Source: Bacteroidota bacterium (GTDB lineage Bacteria > Bacteroidota > Ignavibacteria > Ignavibacteriales > Ignavibacteriaceae). From it: a stretch of DNA of 64,000 nt. The notes beneath the pieces are model-generated. The model did not search any database. It was not told the origin of the DNA and saw only the letters and a list, made by a program, of their open reading frames with translations. Of this stretch, positions 45,274 through 53,734 are shown piece by piece (within the stretch, counting starts at the first letter, position 1; every line of letters starts with the position of its first letter). A program made the position numbers and the translations under genes. Location: assembly GCA_021815405.1 (NCBI GenBank), contig JAKAGV010000002.1, positions 1 through 64,000 of the forward strand, read 5' to 3'.

Positions 45274-45965
45274 AAAACAAATTTGGCGTTGTTGTTTTTC
45301 CAGGTTCCAACTGCGACCATGATGCTTATTACGCTCTTAAAAAATTTTTTAATGCCGATGTGAATTTTCTCTGGCATAAAGAACATGACACTCAGAAGTC
45401 TGATGTAATTATTCTTCCAGGCGGATTTTCTTACGGCGATTACCTCCGCTGCGGTGCCATTGCAAGGTTCTCTCCTATCATGAATTCGGTTATTGATTTT
45501 GCAAATAAAGGCGGCATTGTTATTGGCATTTGCAATGGTTTCCAGGTACTGTTGGAAGCTGGCTTACTGCCGGGAGTAATGATAAAAAATAAATCACTGC
45601 AATTTGTTTGTAAAGATGTTTATCTATCCGTTGAAAATAAGAATACCATCTTTACCAATAAGATAAATAACAGCAAATCAATAAAAATTCCGGTTGCTCA
45701 TGGCGAAGGAAATTATTTTGCGGATGATGAGACTTTAAAAAGTTTATTAGATAATAATCAGATTGTATTCAAGTATTCTTCTAAAGACGGTAATTTTTCG
45801 GAAGAATCAAATCCTAACGGTTCTACCGAAAATATTGCAGGCATCATAAACAAAAACGGTAATGTCTTAGGTATGATGCCTCACCCGGAAAGAGCATGCG
45901 ATCCAGTACTTGGTAAGACAGACGGCAGAATGTTTTTTGAATCAATTTTGAGTAGTCTTAATTAA
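45270..45965 (+). CDS. purQ: Phosphoribosylformylglycinamidine synthase, glutaminase subunit PurQ
   Basis: A 231-residue class I glutamine amidotransferase that feeds ammonia to PurL. The nucleophile is the Cys of GICNGFQVL (about 91), and the His and Glu of the triad are in [11 protein letters not shown] near the end. N-terminal [14 protein letters not shown] is typical. The ATGA overlap with purS suggests translational coupling. Length and motifs are normal. Confidence 0.96.
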   Translation: MKNKFGVVVFPGSNCDHDAYYALKKFFNADVNFLWHKEHDTQKSDVIILPGGFSYGDYLRCGAIARFSPIMNSVIDFANKGGIVIGICNGFQVLLEAGLLPGVMIKNKSLQFVCKDVYLSVENKNTIFTNKINNSKSIKIPVAHGEGNYFADDETLKSLLDNNQIVFKYSSKDGNFSEESNPNGSTENIAGIINKNGNVLGMMPHPERACDPVLGKTDGRMFFESILSSLN

Positions 45966-45974
45966 GGAGTAAAT

Positions 45975-46169
45975 ATGTTCGATAATATGGGTATGGGCGA
46001 ACTGATAATAATATTGCTTGTTGTTCTAGTCCTGTTCGGCTCAAAGAAAATTCCTGATCTTGCTCAGGGTCTCGGCAAAGGCATAAGAGAATTTAAGAAA
46101 GCCGTTAAGGATGTTCAGGAAGATATTAAAGTTACTGACGACAACAAGAAAACTGACAATAAGGCTTAA
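45975..46169 (+). CDS. tatA: Twin-arginine translocase subunit TatA, first copy
   Basis: A 64-residue protein with one membrane helix (about 8-24), the hinge [20 protein letters not shown] and an amphipathic helix, then a charged tail. It would form the pore of the Tat export system. It comes 9 bases after purQ with GGAG just upstream of the ATG. A second, very similar copy follows 127 bases later, so the pair arose by tandem duplication. No tatC is in the window. Confidence 0.93.
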   Translation: MFDNMGMGELIIILLVVLVLFGSKKIPDLAQGLGKGIREFKKAVKDVQEDIKVTDDNKKTDNKA

Positions 46170-46296
46170 ACAAAATTTAGAAATTGGCTTTAATGGTTTG
46201 TGGGCAGCATTATTCTTCTTTAGAATATTACCATATACCTTAATTCCAGATTGATTAGAAAATATTTAATAAAAAATAAGTTCTTCAGGAGTAATA

Positions 46297-46500
46297 ATGT
46301 TTGATGATTTAAGTTTTGGTAAACTTTTGGTAATTGCGCTGGTGGTTATGGTTTTGTTTGGCGCTAAAAAAATTCCGGATTTGGCTCAGGGACTTGGAAA
46401 AGGAATCCGCGAATTCAAAAAAGCTCTGAATGGAATTGACGAAGAAATTAAATCTTCCAGTTCAGAGGAAAAGAAAACAGAAAATAAGCAAGTCCCTTAA
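46297..46500 (+). CDS. tatA: Twin-arginine translocase subunit TatA, second copy
   Basis: A 67-residue protein with the same plan as its neighbour. The hinge and amphipathic helix ([20 protein letters not shown]) are identical to the first copy, while the helix before it and the tail have diverged. It has its own AGGAG just before ATG. The two copies could be TatA and a TatB-like specialist, but neither carries the longer TatB tail. Confidence 0.92.
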   Translation: MFDDLSFGKLLVIALVVMVLFGAKKIPDLAQGLGKGIREFKKALNGIDEEIKSSSSEEKKTENKQVP

Positions 46501-46526
46501 ACAGAAGCTAAGACAAAAGCTGAATT

Positions 46527-46581
46527 AAGGAAACATAAAGAGCTCATTTCTTTGAGCCGGTTCTTATAAAGCTGTTTCCTT
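46527..46581 (+). terminator. Probable terminator after second tatA
   Basis: AAGGAAAC (46527-46534) pairs with GTTTCCTT (46574-46581), with a nested GCTC/GAGC stem inside and GGTTTTCT after it. It lies just after the second tatA, so the downstream gatA may be transcribed separately. The long loop lowers confidence. Confidence 0.45.
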
Positions 46582-46650
46582 GGTTTTCTAGTCCAAAAAG
46601 TTTTGTTTTTAATTCTAAATTTGTTTAATCACTAAACTGCGGGATTCCCG

Positions 46651-48075
46651 TTGCTTCCTTATAATAACTATTTATCGAAAATTGAACTGATTAAAAATGG
46701 CAAACTTTCGCTTGTCGAAAATGTTGCATTCTTTTTAGATCGTATTGAAAAGAATAAGCATCTTAATGCGTTCAATTTTGTCTTTGCAGATGAAGCAAAA
46801 AAACAAGCCATATTAATTGAAGAGAAAATTAAATCAAGAAGGCACGGAAAACTAGCAGGTTTAGTAGTTGCAATTAAAGACGTTCTTGCCATTAAAGATA
46901 AACCAAATACCTGCTCGTCGAAAATCTTAAAAGATTTTATTTCAATTTATAATGCTACCGCAGTTCAAAAATTAATTGATGAAGACGCAATAATCATCGG
47001 CAAGACAAATTGCGATGAATTTGCAATGGGATCATCAAATGAGAATTCAGCTTTCGGTAATGTATTAAATCCCGCCGATACTCAACGAGTTCCGGGCGGC
47101 TCAAGCGGGGGCTCTGCTGCGGCAGTTGCTGCAAACCTCTGCGATGTAGCTCTTGGAACCGATACTGGCGGATCGATTAGACAGCCAGCAAGCTTTTGCG
47201 GAGTATATGGGCTTAAGCCGACTTACGGCAGAGTTTCTCGTTACGGCTTAACAGCTTTTGCTTCTTCCTTTGATTCAATTGGTCATTTTGCTAATTGCAC
47301 TGAAGATGCAGCGGCAGTTATGGAAGTTATTTCCGGATGGGATACCAATGATTCAACTTCTTCAAAACAGCCTATCCCCTCTTTTCAAAATCTCAATCTT
47401 GATGGGAAAAAATTAAAGCTTGGATTTGCTAAAGAATATTTTGGCGATGGTCTTGATTCCGAAATAAAAACTTCAATTGAAAATATTTTTAATAAGCTGA
47501 AACAACAGGGATTTGAGATTGAAGAAATCCATCTGCCTCATAATGAATATACAATTGCCGCCTATTATATTTTAACAACGGCAGAGGCTTCATCTAATCT
47601 TGCAAGATACGATGGAGCGCGATACGGTTATAGATCGAACGAAAGCACTTCCCTTCTCGAAATGTATAAGTCATCCCGCTCGGAAGGATTCGGTTCTGAA
47701 GTTAAAAGAAGAATAATGCTTGGGACTTATGTACTCTCTGCCGGATATTACGATGCCTATTATCGCAAGGCACAAAAAGTAAGAAGAATCATTAAACAGG
47801 ATTTTGATGAAGCATTCAAAATAGTTGATATAATTTTAACTCCCACTTCTCCTACAACTGCATTTAAGATTGGTGAGAAAACTACCGATCCGCTTGAAAT
47901 GTATCTTAGTGATATATACACTACATCAGCAAATCTAGCAGGTATTCCAGGAATTAGCATTCCTGCTGCAAAGAGTTCGAATGGCTTACCGATTGGAATG
48001 CAGCTTCTCGCTAATCAATTTAAGGAACTTGATCTCCTTAAGATGAGTTACTTTATTCAAAAGAATATTTTATAA
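46651..48075 (+). CDS. gatA: Asp-tRNA(Asn)/Glu-tRNA(Gln) amidotransferase subunit A
   Basis: A 474-residue amidase-signature enzyme. By alignment to S. aureus GatA the Ser-cisSer-Lys set is Lys76 (AIKDVLA), Ser151 ([11 protein letters not shown]) and Ser175 ([11 protein letters not shown]). It releases ammonia from glutamine for amidation of mischarged tRNA by GatB. gatB and gatC are not adjacent. An in-frame stop lies a few codons upstream, so TTG at 46651 is effectively the only available start. Length is normal. Confidence 0.93.
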   Translation: MLPYNNYLSKIELIKNGKLSLVENVAFFLDRIEKNKHLNAFNFVFADEAKKQAILIEEKIKSRRHGKLAGLVVAIKDVLAIKDKPNTCSSKILKDFISIYNATAVQKLIDEDAIIIGKTNCDEFAMGSSNENSAFGNVLNPADTQRVPGGSSGGSAAAVAANLCDVALGTDTGGSIRQPASFCGVYGLKPTYGRVSRYGLTAFASSFDSIGHFANCTEDAAAVMEVISGWDTNDSTSSKQPIPSFQNLNLDGKKLKLGFAKEYFGDGLDSEIKTSIENIFNKLKQQGFEIEEIHLPHNEYTIAAYYILTTAEASSNLARYDGARYGYRSNESTSLLEMYKSSRSEGFGSEVKRRIMLGTYVLSAGYYDAYYRKAQKVRRIIKQDFDEAFKIVDIILTPTSPTTAFKIGEKTTDPLEMYLSDIYTTSANLAGIPGISIPAAKSSNGLPIGMQLLANQFKELDLLKMSYFIQKNIL

Positions 48076-48467
48076 CTATCTTACAATACCTATTTTATTA
48101 AGCTGAATATTCAGCATTATTAGACTATTTGCGTTGATGTCTTTACAGAAAAAACTATAAAATTCTGCAATAGACAATTCTAGTACAGTATATTTTGATT
48201 ATATCAACTTAATAACTGAAGTTATGCAAAATTAATAAAATGATCCATTTGTCATTCCGAACTTGTTTCGGAATCTTTATTTTTAAGCTGTTTTTAGATG
48301 CTGAAACAAGTTCAGCATGACAATTGCGTAACTTCAGTTAATAATTTCATTTTTTAAAATCGGGTTTTTCTCGAGATTTATTCTTCACCCATTTTGTCTC
48401 TTAGTCTTCATGTAAAAAAAAATGCATACTTTCCCCTCTTACTTAAAAAAACTTTTCCATAGTTCAA
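48076..48467. other. Non-coding spacer
   Basis: No gene seen. It holds copy 6 of the palindromic element. A small symmetric GCTGAATATTCAGC lies soon after gatA (about 48102), without a T-run. Confidence 0.6.
48209..48344 (+). repeat. Palindromic element, copy 6 (type A)
   Basis: Same orientation and almost the same sequence as copies 1 and 2, about 43 kb away from the nearest of them. It is flanked by TTAATAA on both sides (48209-48215 and 48338-48344). One arm tip reads GAAGTTATGCAA, a single change from the consensus. Confidence 0.92.
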
Positions 48468-49265
48468 TCATCTATCAACTGAATGTAAGAAGGATTTGAC
48501 GACATCCGCAAAGCGCTCGGGCTGGTCAAAGTGGAGCCCGTGTCCAGCTTCCCGGATTAGTTCGATTTGAAATTTCGGATTAAGACGTTGCAACTCTTCA
48601 GCAACATCAGAAGAAACTACACCTTTATCAGCAAGTATTAAAAGGCTTGGAACATCAATCGTACTGACTAACCGCTTATAATCGGGATTTGGCGGTGTAA
48701 GAACATCGAATGCACCCATGCTGGTTTGCAGTCGAGCCCTGGCACATAGTTCAATAATTTCCGATGATCGGTTTGGGTGTCTCGTCCTAGCTTCTTCTAT
48801 CACATTATCTAAAGACATATTTAGAATTCGCCGATGCTGATCGGCTACATCACTATCGCGAACTTCACGTTGTACTTTTGGACTTAAGAAAGTTGGATCA
48901 ACTAAGTTTAAGCCGCGAATTAACTTTGGATTACTACTCGCCACTACTGCTGCAGTCAGTCCTCCCATTGAGTGTCCGATAAGAATTGGCGAAGTAAGTC
49001 TTAAAGCTTTTATAAGTCCAACAACATCATTAGCGTGGTCTTCATACCGGTAGCCGTGGTCAGGTTTACTCGATTTCCCATGTCCCCTGGCATCCGGCAT
49101 TATTACGTCATATTCTTCCTCCAGAGCGCGAGCAAAATTAGTCCAACAGCTCCCATTAGCAGTTAATCCGTGCAGCAAAATTATAGGCTGTTTATTTCCG
49201 CCTGTTCTTATGTAGTGTATTTTAATTCCGTTTGTTTCGCATGTTAATATACTCCAGTCTTTCAT
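48468..49265 (-). CDS. Alpha/beta hydrolase
   Basis: A 265-residue cytosolic alpha/beta-hydrolase-fold protein. The oxyanion region HGLTANGSCW is near 32-41, the nucleophile Ser lies in IGHSMGGLTA (about 95-104) and the His in REAGHGLHFD near the C-terminus; an acid is likely in ADKG. No signal peptide. The substrate is unknown. Its base composition looks less AT-rich than the neighbours, which together with its isolation between a palindromic element and an empty spacer could mean recent acquisition. Confidence 0.85.
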   Translation of the reverse strand: MKDWSILTCETNGIKIHYIRTGGNKQPIILLHGLTANGSCWTNFARALEEEYDVIMPDARGHGKSSKPDHGYRYEDHANDVVGLIKALRLTSPILIGHSMGGLTAAVVASSNPKLIRGLNLVDPTFLSPKVQREVRDSDVADQHRRILNMSLDNVIEEARTRHPNRSSEIIELCARARLQTSMGAFDVLTPPNPDYKRLVSTIDVPSLLILADKGVVSSDVAEELQRLNPKFQIELIREAGHGLHFDQPERFADVVKSFLHSVDR

Positions 49266-49594
49266 TCATTATTTCTTTCACAAATAATATTCATCTTTTA
49301 GTTTGAAATTTTAGTAAACAGAGCTACCAGGTTCCTCAGAATTTGTTACATGGTTTTAGATCAAATATAGTAAAAACTGCAAAACTATGCTGAAGCTTAA
49401 AACTACAATAAACTATTACGCGTAAGCATTTTCGTAGGAATGACATTCAAGAAGAAATACTTTTTGGTTAGTCCCCTAATGAATTTATGCGATTTTGAAA
49501 TATCCACCGTGGCGGACGAATTACATATTACTAGGGTTTCTGTCTAATTTAAATTGAGGACACTATCCTTAATCTTCTAATCTTGTAATCTTTT
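49266..49594. other. Non-coding spacer
   Basis: I see no gene here. The only structure is a short tandem of about three 8-nt units (variants of TAATCTTC) at 49569-49592, just after the stop of the cytochrome gene. Confidence 0.5.
49569..49592. repeat. Short 8-nt tandem
   Basis: Three units of the form (C/T)TAATCTT with a varied last base follow each other without gaps. It is small, but similar TTAATCTT wording is seen in the inverted repeats at 50983 and 56256. Confidence 0.4.
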
Positions 49595-50935
49595 TTATTC
49601 ATACTTTTTAACTTCTTTAAGAATATATGTAGCAACCGCATGCGCTTGCGGCTGTGTTAAGCCCGGATTGGGCATTTCGGGATATCCCGGAATTGGATGT
49701 GTTGGATGCAAAATAAAATCAACAAGTTTATCAACATCGCCATGAAATGTGGGCAAGGTTTGATTATAAGGTGGTCCGACAACTTTATGATCAAAGCTGT
49801 GGCATGCAGAGCAGATATTTTTGTATATGTCTTCACCGCTGATAGTTGGCGGTGCGCTGCTTGCGGTAAGCTTTGTCATAACATTATCAAAGTTCTGGGC
49901 AAGAGCAAATGTCTGCGGCTTATTTGCATTTACCATTGCAGTTTGATCTGCAATTATAGTTGCAAAAATTGTTAGCAGTACTACTATAAAAATATGAATG
50001 CTGTAATCAGTGCTATTGTTCTTGTACATCACATAAAGATAATGATAACCCAGGAATAAAAGCAGCACACCTAAGGTAATGAATGTAAAAACTGAACTGG
50101 AAAGCGTAACTCCCGGCAGGTCAGTCAGATCAAGCAAAAGAAAAAGCGGAAGTATTACAGCGGGTATTGCTGTTAATACGATACCATTTTTCCGGATAAA
50201 ATATTTATACTGCTCATTTAAATTTTCCTTTCCGCCTTCCCAGTAAAAGAAGCTGAAGAGTATTGTCGCACCGGTGAACGCCGCTGCTAAAAGTAAAAAT
50301 GTAATGTACCGCGCAATAACTGCCCACGAGAACAAAACAGAAAGCAAGTGAGTGTCATTCCATTTAGATGTAAAAAATCCGAGTGTAACTCCGGCAGTAA
50401 ACACCCACGTACCGATAAAAAGAAATGCTATTCCAAATCCTCCGGCTTTCAAACTTAGCTTTCTGCTGTTGACTCTGTATTTCTTAATTTCCTCTGCAAT
50501 AGATTCATCTTCTTTCGATTCATCCAGTGAATTAAAAAGCTCACTGAACGAAGATGAATACCTGTAAGTATAAATAAGTATTATGCCGATTGTAACAAAG
50601 AAGAATGACCAGATAAGATATTCTACAGTGATTAAATTAGCTCCGTGAAATAGCTGAATATAAATAAGTACCGAAGTAATAAGCGAAACTATACCAAGCA
50701 TTATACCCATACTTTTGTTAATAGTAACAGTCTCAATTAAATCTTTTGAGAACTTTATATAGATGTTATTATTCTGCTTGAACCCTTTGCGTTTATAAGT
50801 TAAAGACAACAAAGTTCCCACCAAAACTATACTGATAAAAGGAACGAACAGGAAAAATATCAGCATAGAGATGTAATGCAGTAATTGAACATGTTCTGGC
50901 GAAAGCGGGATTACCAATTTGTCTAAAAGATTCAT
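49595..50935 (-). CDS. Membrane protein with C-terminal cytochrome c domain
   Basis: A 446-residue protein. Residues about 15-340 contain roughly eight membrane helices. The C-terminus is a class I cytochrome c: CSACH at Cys375-Cys378-His379 and a likely Met ligand at 421 (YPEMPNPG). It lies at the end of the oxidase cluster, 135 bases after ctaB, and may deliver electrons to the oxidase or form part of it. I do not recognise the membrane part as a named family. Confidence 0.82.
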   Translation of the reverse strand: MNLLDKLVIPLSPEHVQLLHYISMLIFFLFVPFISIVLVGTLLSLTYKRKGFKQNNNIYIKFSKDLIETVTINKSMGIMLGIVSLITSVLIYIQLFHGANLITVEYLIWSFFFVTIGIILIYTYRYSSSFSELFNSLDESKEDESIAEEIKKYRVNSRKLSLKAGGFGIAFLFIGTWVFTAGVTLGFFTSKWNDTHLLSVLFSWAVIARYITFLLLAAAFTGATILFSFFYWEGGKENLNEQYKYFIRKNGIVLTAIPAVILPLFLLLDLTDLPGVTLSSSVFTFITLGVLLLFLGYHYLYVMYKNNSTDYSIHIFIVVLLTIFATIIADQTAMVNANKPQTFALAQNFDNVMTKLTASSAPPTISGEDIYKNICSACHSFDHKVVGPPYNQTLPTFHGDVDKLVDFILHPTHPIPGYPEMPNPGLTQPQAHAVATYILKEVKKYE

Positions 50936-50982
50936 TTAATACTCTCTGTAAATTAAAATATTTTTAAAATTTTATGTTTATT

Positions 50983-51035
50983 GTCTTAATCTTACTCGTA
51001 AACTTGCTCTTACTCGAACAAAATCCGATTAAGAC
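50983..51035. repeat. Inverted repeat between ctaB and the cytochrome gene
   Basis: GTCTTAATC (50983-50991) pairs with GATTAAGAC (51027-51035) around a 35-base loop. A similar pair of arms is found at 56256-56291. It may influence the transcript end or be a small interspersed repeat. Confidence 0.45.
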
Positions 51036-51070
51036 TTAGTGCAAGATTAAAACTTAATCGAAAAAATTAT

Positions 51071-51982
51071 TCATACTATTAACTTGTCTATCGTTAGAAG
51101 AACAACGACAAGAATCGCATAGATGTTTATATCTTTGAATGCAGACATAAACCAGATGTTTTCTTTTTCGGACTTAAGCAGTTTAAGTGAATTCCATGTA
51201 AGCCAAATACCGCCTGCCAGCATTCCGAATTCAATAAAATTATTTTTCATTACTCCGAACAGCGGGATAAGCATGCTTGTTACAAATGTTGCAATTATCC
51301 AGATAAAAGTTATTCTTGCAAGTTGATCCACGCTGAATATTTGAGTAAGTGTAGGAAAGCCTGCACTCTGATAATCTTTTCCAAATATCATAAGCAGAAG
51401 CCAGAAGTGAGGTATCTGCCAAATGAAAAAGAAAAATCCGAGAATTAAAATTTGAGAATCAAATAAGCTGCCGCCTGCCGATACCCAGCCGATCATCGGA
51501 GGCAATGCACCTACAATTGAACCTGGAATAATTGCAAGCGGATTTATTTTCTTTAACGGTGTATAAATTCCATTGTACCAAATAAGATTTAATAAGCCTA
51601 AACCTAGTGCGATTATACCTGAATCAATATATAATATAGTAGTTCCTATTACTACCAAAACAATTGCAAGCATTAAAGCATCAGCAGGAGAAACTCTCCC
51701 GGAAGGAAGCGGACGGTTTCTTGTCCTTTTCATTAATGCATCAGTTCTTCTTTCCTGGTAATGGTTAATAACTGCAGAGCCTGATGAAAGAAGCAGCACG
51801 CCTAATGTTGGTCCGATGATATCAAGAGTTAACTTGCCGGTAAAGCAGATAAATCCAAACATAGTTGTAAGCGTAACGAAAGAAGTTATCCGCAGCTTCA
51901 TTAGTTCTGCTGCAGCCTTCAGTCTCTCGCTTAAACTAAGGCTTGAAATTTTATCTTCTGCTTTTAATACTAATGAATCCAT
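51071..51982 (-). CDS. ctaB: Protoheme IX farnesyltransferase (heme O synthase)
   Basis: A 303-residue member of the UbiA prenyltransferase superfamily with about nine helices. The first Asp-rich motif region is NHYQERRTDALMKRTRNRPL, and the second is near YTPLKK. It makes heme O from heme B, the first step to heme A for the oxidase encoded next to it. No CtaA (heme A synthase) is in the window. It is 47 bases after coxB and co-transcribed by position. Confidence 0.94.
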   Translation of the reverse strand: MDSLVLKAEDKISSLSLSERLKAAAELMKLRITSFVTLTTMFGFICFTGKLTLDIIGPTLGVLLLSSGSAVINHYQERRTDALMKRTRNRPLPSGRVSPADALMLAIVLVVIGTTILYIDSGIIALGLGLLNLIWYNGIYTPLKKINPLAIIPGSIVGALPPMIGWVSAGGSLFDSQILILGFFFFIWQIPHFWLLLMIFGKDYQSAGFPTLTQIFSVDQLARITFIWIIATFVTSMLIPLFGVMKNNFIEFGMLAGGIWLTWNSLKLLKSEKENIWFMSAFKDINIYAILVVVLLTIDKLIV

Positions 51983-52029
51983 CTCGATTTTCTTTTGTCA
52001 ATTGTCATTGGTCATTTTGTGTCCTTTAG

Positions 52030-52674
52030 TTACATCGAAGTTGTATCTGCCGGCGTATCACTATCGCTTGCTGCTTGTTTTGCCATCCACTGATCAAATT
52101 TATCCTGCGGAAGCACAACAACAGCGCTGTACATGTAAGAATGTCTTAGCCCGCAATATTCAGCACAAAAGACATCATATGTTCCCAAACGGGTCGGTAA
52201 GAACCATTCAAAGTTTGTCCGGTTTGGGATAACATCCTTCTTAATTCTGAAAGCAGGGATATAAAATGAATGATCAACATCTCTTGAATGAAGCAGAACT
52301 TTTACCGGCTTATTTATCGGAACAAATAATGTATCCGATTCAACTCCATTTGAATATTTATAAGACCATCGCCACATCTGAGCATAAACATTTACTACCA
52401 TTGAATTCTTTGGCGGCGAGACTTCATGTTTATAGCCTGTCCATCCAAGATAAAACATATACAATACCAGAATTACCGGCACAACTGTCCATGTTACTTC
52501 CAGCGGAACATTACCGTGAACATTCTTGGCTTTTTTATTCTTCTTGCTATTGTACTTGATTACGAAGGTTATCATCAATGCTGTAATCAAGATAAGGAAG
52601 AATACACAAATAGATACAATTATAATAAAAGTATTATCGACAGGCTGAACAAAGTTTGATGCATCAGCTAACAT
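52030..52674 (-). CDS. coxB: Cytochrome c oxidase subunit II
   Basis: A 214-residue protein with two N-terminal helices (about 15-40 and 58-78) and a periplasmic CuA domain. The CuA ligands are visible: His in DVDHSFYIPAF, and Cys, Glu, Cys, His and Met in CAEYCGLRHSYM. There is no fused cytochrome c domain, unlike caa3 subunit II. It lies downstream of coxA, coxC and coxD rather than before coxA. An unlinked cytochrome c, such as the protein at 49595 or 57137, may donate electrons. Confidence 0.95.
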   Translation of the reverse strand: MLADASNFVQPVDNTFIIIVSICVFFLILITALMITFVIKYNSKKNKKAKNVHGNVPLEVTWTVVPVILVLYMFYLGWTGYKHEVSPPKNSMVVNVYAQMWRWSYKYSNGVESDTLFVPINKPVKVLLHSRDVDHSFYIPAFRIKKDVIPNRTNFEWFLPTRLGTYDVFCAEYCGLRHSYMYSAVVVLPQDKFDQWMAKQAASDSDTPADTTSM

Positions 52675-52675
52675 A

Positions 52676-52978
52676 TTATTTTCCTATTATAAAAGAGTAA
52701 TCAGAGAACAACAAGGTGAAAGAAACCAATAAAAAGAACAGCGCCACAAAGATAAAAGTTTTAAACGCCCGTGGTTCTGACTTTAAATGCATAAACTCAG
52801 TTAGAACCAGATAAGATTTTATTACAGCAATCACCAATGCAACAACCACACTAAGCTTTCCGAAATTTATACCGGCTATAACTGCTGTTAATCCGGTTAA
52901 AGTAATTAGAGCCAGCCATACCATCACATACAATCCATAGCTGTGTGAGTGTTCTGTATGTTCTTTTAAATTCTCCAT
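52676..52978 (-). CDS. Cytochrome c oxidase subunit IV-like
   Basis: A 100-residue protein with three membrane helices and a His-rich N-terminus. The sequence SYLVLTEFMHLKSEPRAFK matches the small subunit IV family of bacterial heme-copper oxidases (COX4-pro type). Its role is in assembly or stability. It lies 1 base before coxB and 105 bases after coxC. Confidence 0.88.
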   Translation of the reverse strand: MENLKEHTEHSHSYGLYVMVWLALITLTGLTAVIAGINFGKLSVVVALVIAVIKSYLVLTEFMHLKSEPRAFKTFIFVALFFLLVSFTLLFSDYSFIIGK

Positions 52979-53083
52979 TAATTTTCCTTGAATAAATTTT
53001 GTCTATAAAACTCTTTAATTTTTAAATTTAATCTTGCCTCTCAATCTTTTATTTCAAATATAGATGAAGAACAAGATTACTGC

Positions 53084-53734
53084 TTACGTTATCAAATAGA
53101 ATAATGGGAAGAGGAATATCCAGATAATATCAACAAGGTGCCAGTACAACCCAGCAGCTTCAAGCTTAACATAATTATCCGGAGTAATTTTACCTCTGAT
53201 CGTAAACACCAGCATAAAAGCAATAATAGTCATTCCTACAAGCACGTGTATGCCGTGCAGCCCGACCATAGAGTAATACAAACCGAAGTAAAGAATTTGT
53301 CCCTTCGGTTTACTTGCAAGTATAGCTGAACCCGGATAATTTCCTTTTGCAAACTCATGGCTCCATTCTATAAATTTATTTACCATAAAAGCGGCTCCGC
53401 AAAGTATGGTAAATATTTGAAGGAAAATCGACAAACCTTTCTTCCCTCTCTGCATTGCATTTATAGCAAGAGCCATAGTTAAGCTGCTTGTAAGAAGAAT
53501 AACTGTATTCAGTGTTCCTAAAAATGTGTTCATCTCTTTAGAGGCAATGCTGAAATCAGTCTGATGCATATACCTGTAAACGGAATACATAAGGAACAAG
53601 CCTCCGAACAAGAGTAGTTCGGAAAATAGGAACAGCCACATTCCCATCCTGCTTCGAACATCGTCTCTATGAGCGTGTTCTTCTATGTGAGGTTCTGCTA
53701 TTACGGCTGCTTGGGTAGATTCGGCTGAGCTCAC
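53084..53734 (-). CDS. coxC: Cytochrome c oxidase subunit III
   Basis: A 216-residue protein with five membrane helices, the five-helix version of subunit III. GMWLFLFSELLLFGGLF and HGIHVLVG are conserved family blocks, and the C-terminal HLVDIIWIFLFPLFYL is typical. It helps keep the proton input path active. The ATGA overlap with coxA indicates one transcript. Confidence 0.95.
   Translation of the reverse strand: MSSAESTQAAVIAEPHIEEHAHRDDVRSRMGMWLFLFSELLLFGGLFLMYSVYRYMHQTDFSIASKEMNTFLGTLNTVILLTSSLTMALAINAMQRGKKGLSIFLQIFTILCGAAFMVNKFIEWSHEFAKGNYPGSAILASKPKGQILYFGLYYSMVGLHGIHVLVGMTIIAFMLVFTIRGKITPDNYVKLEAAGLYWHLVDIIWIFLFPLFYLIT

Noticed and set aside
48102-48115. GCTGAATATTCAGC as gatA terminator
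   Set aside because: It is symmetric but has no T-run, and the stem is AT-rich in the middle with no loop.
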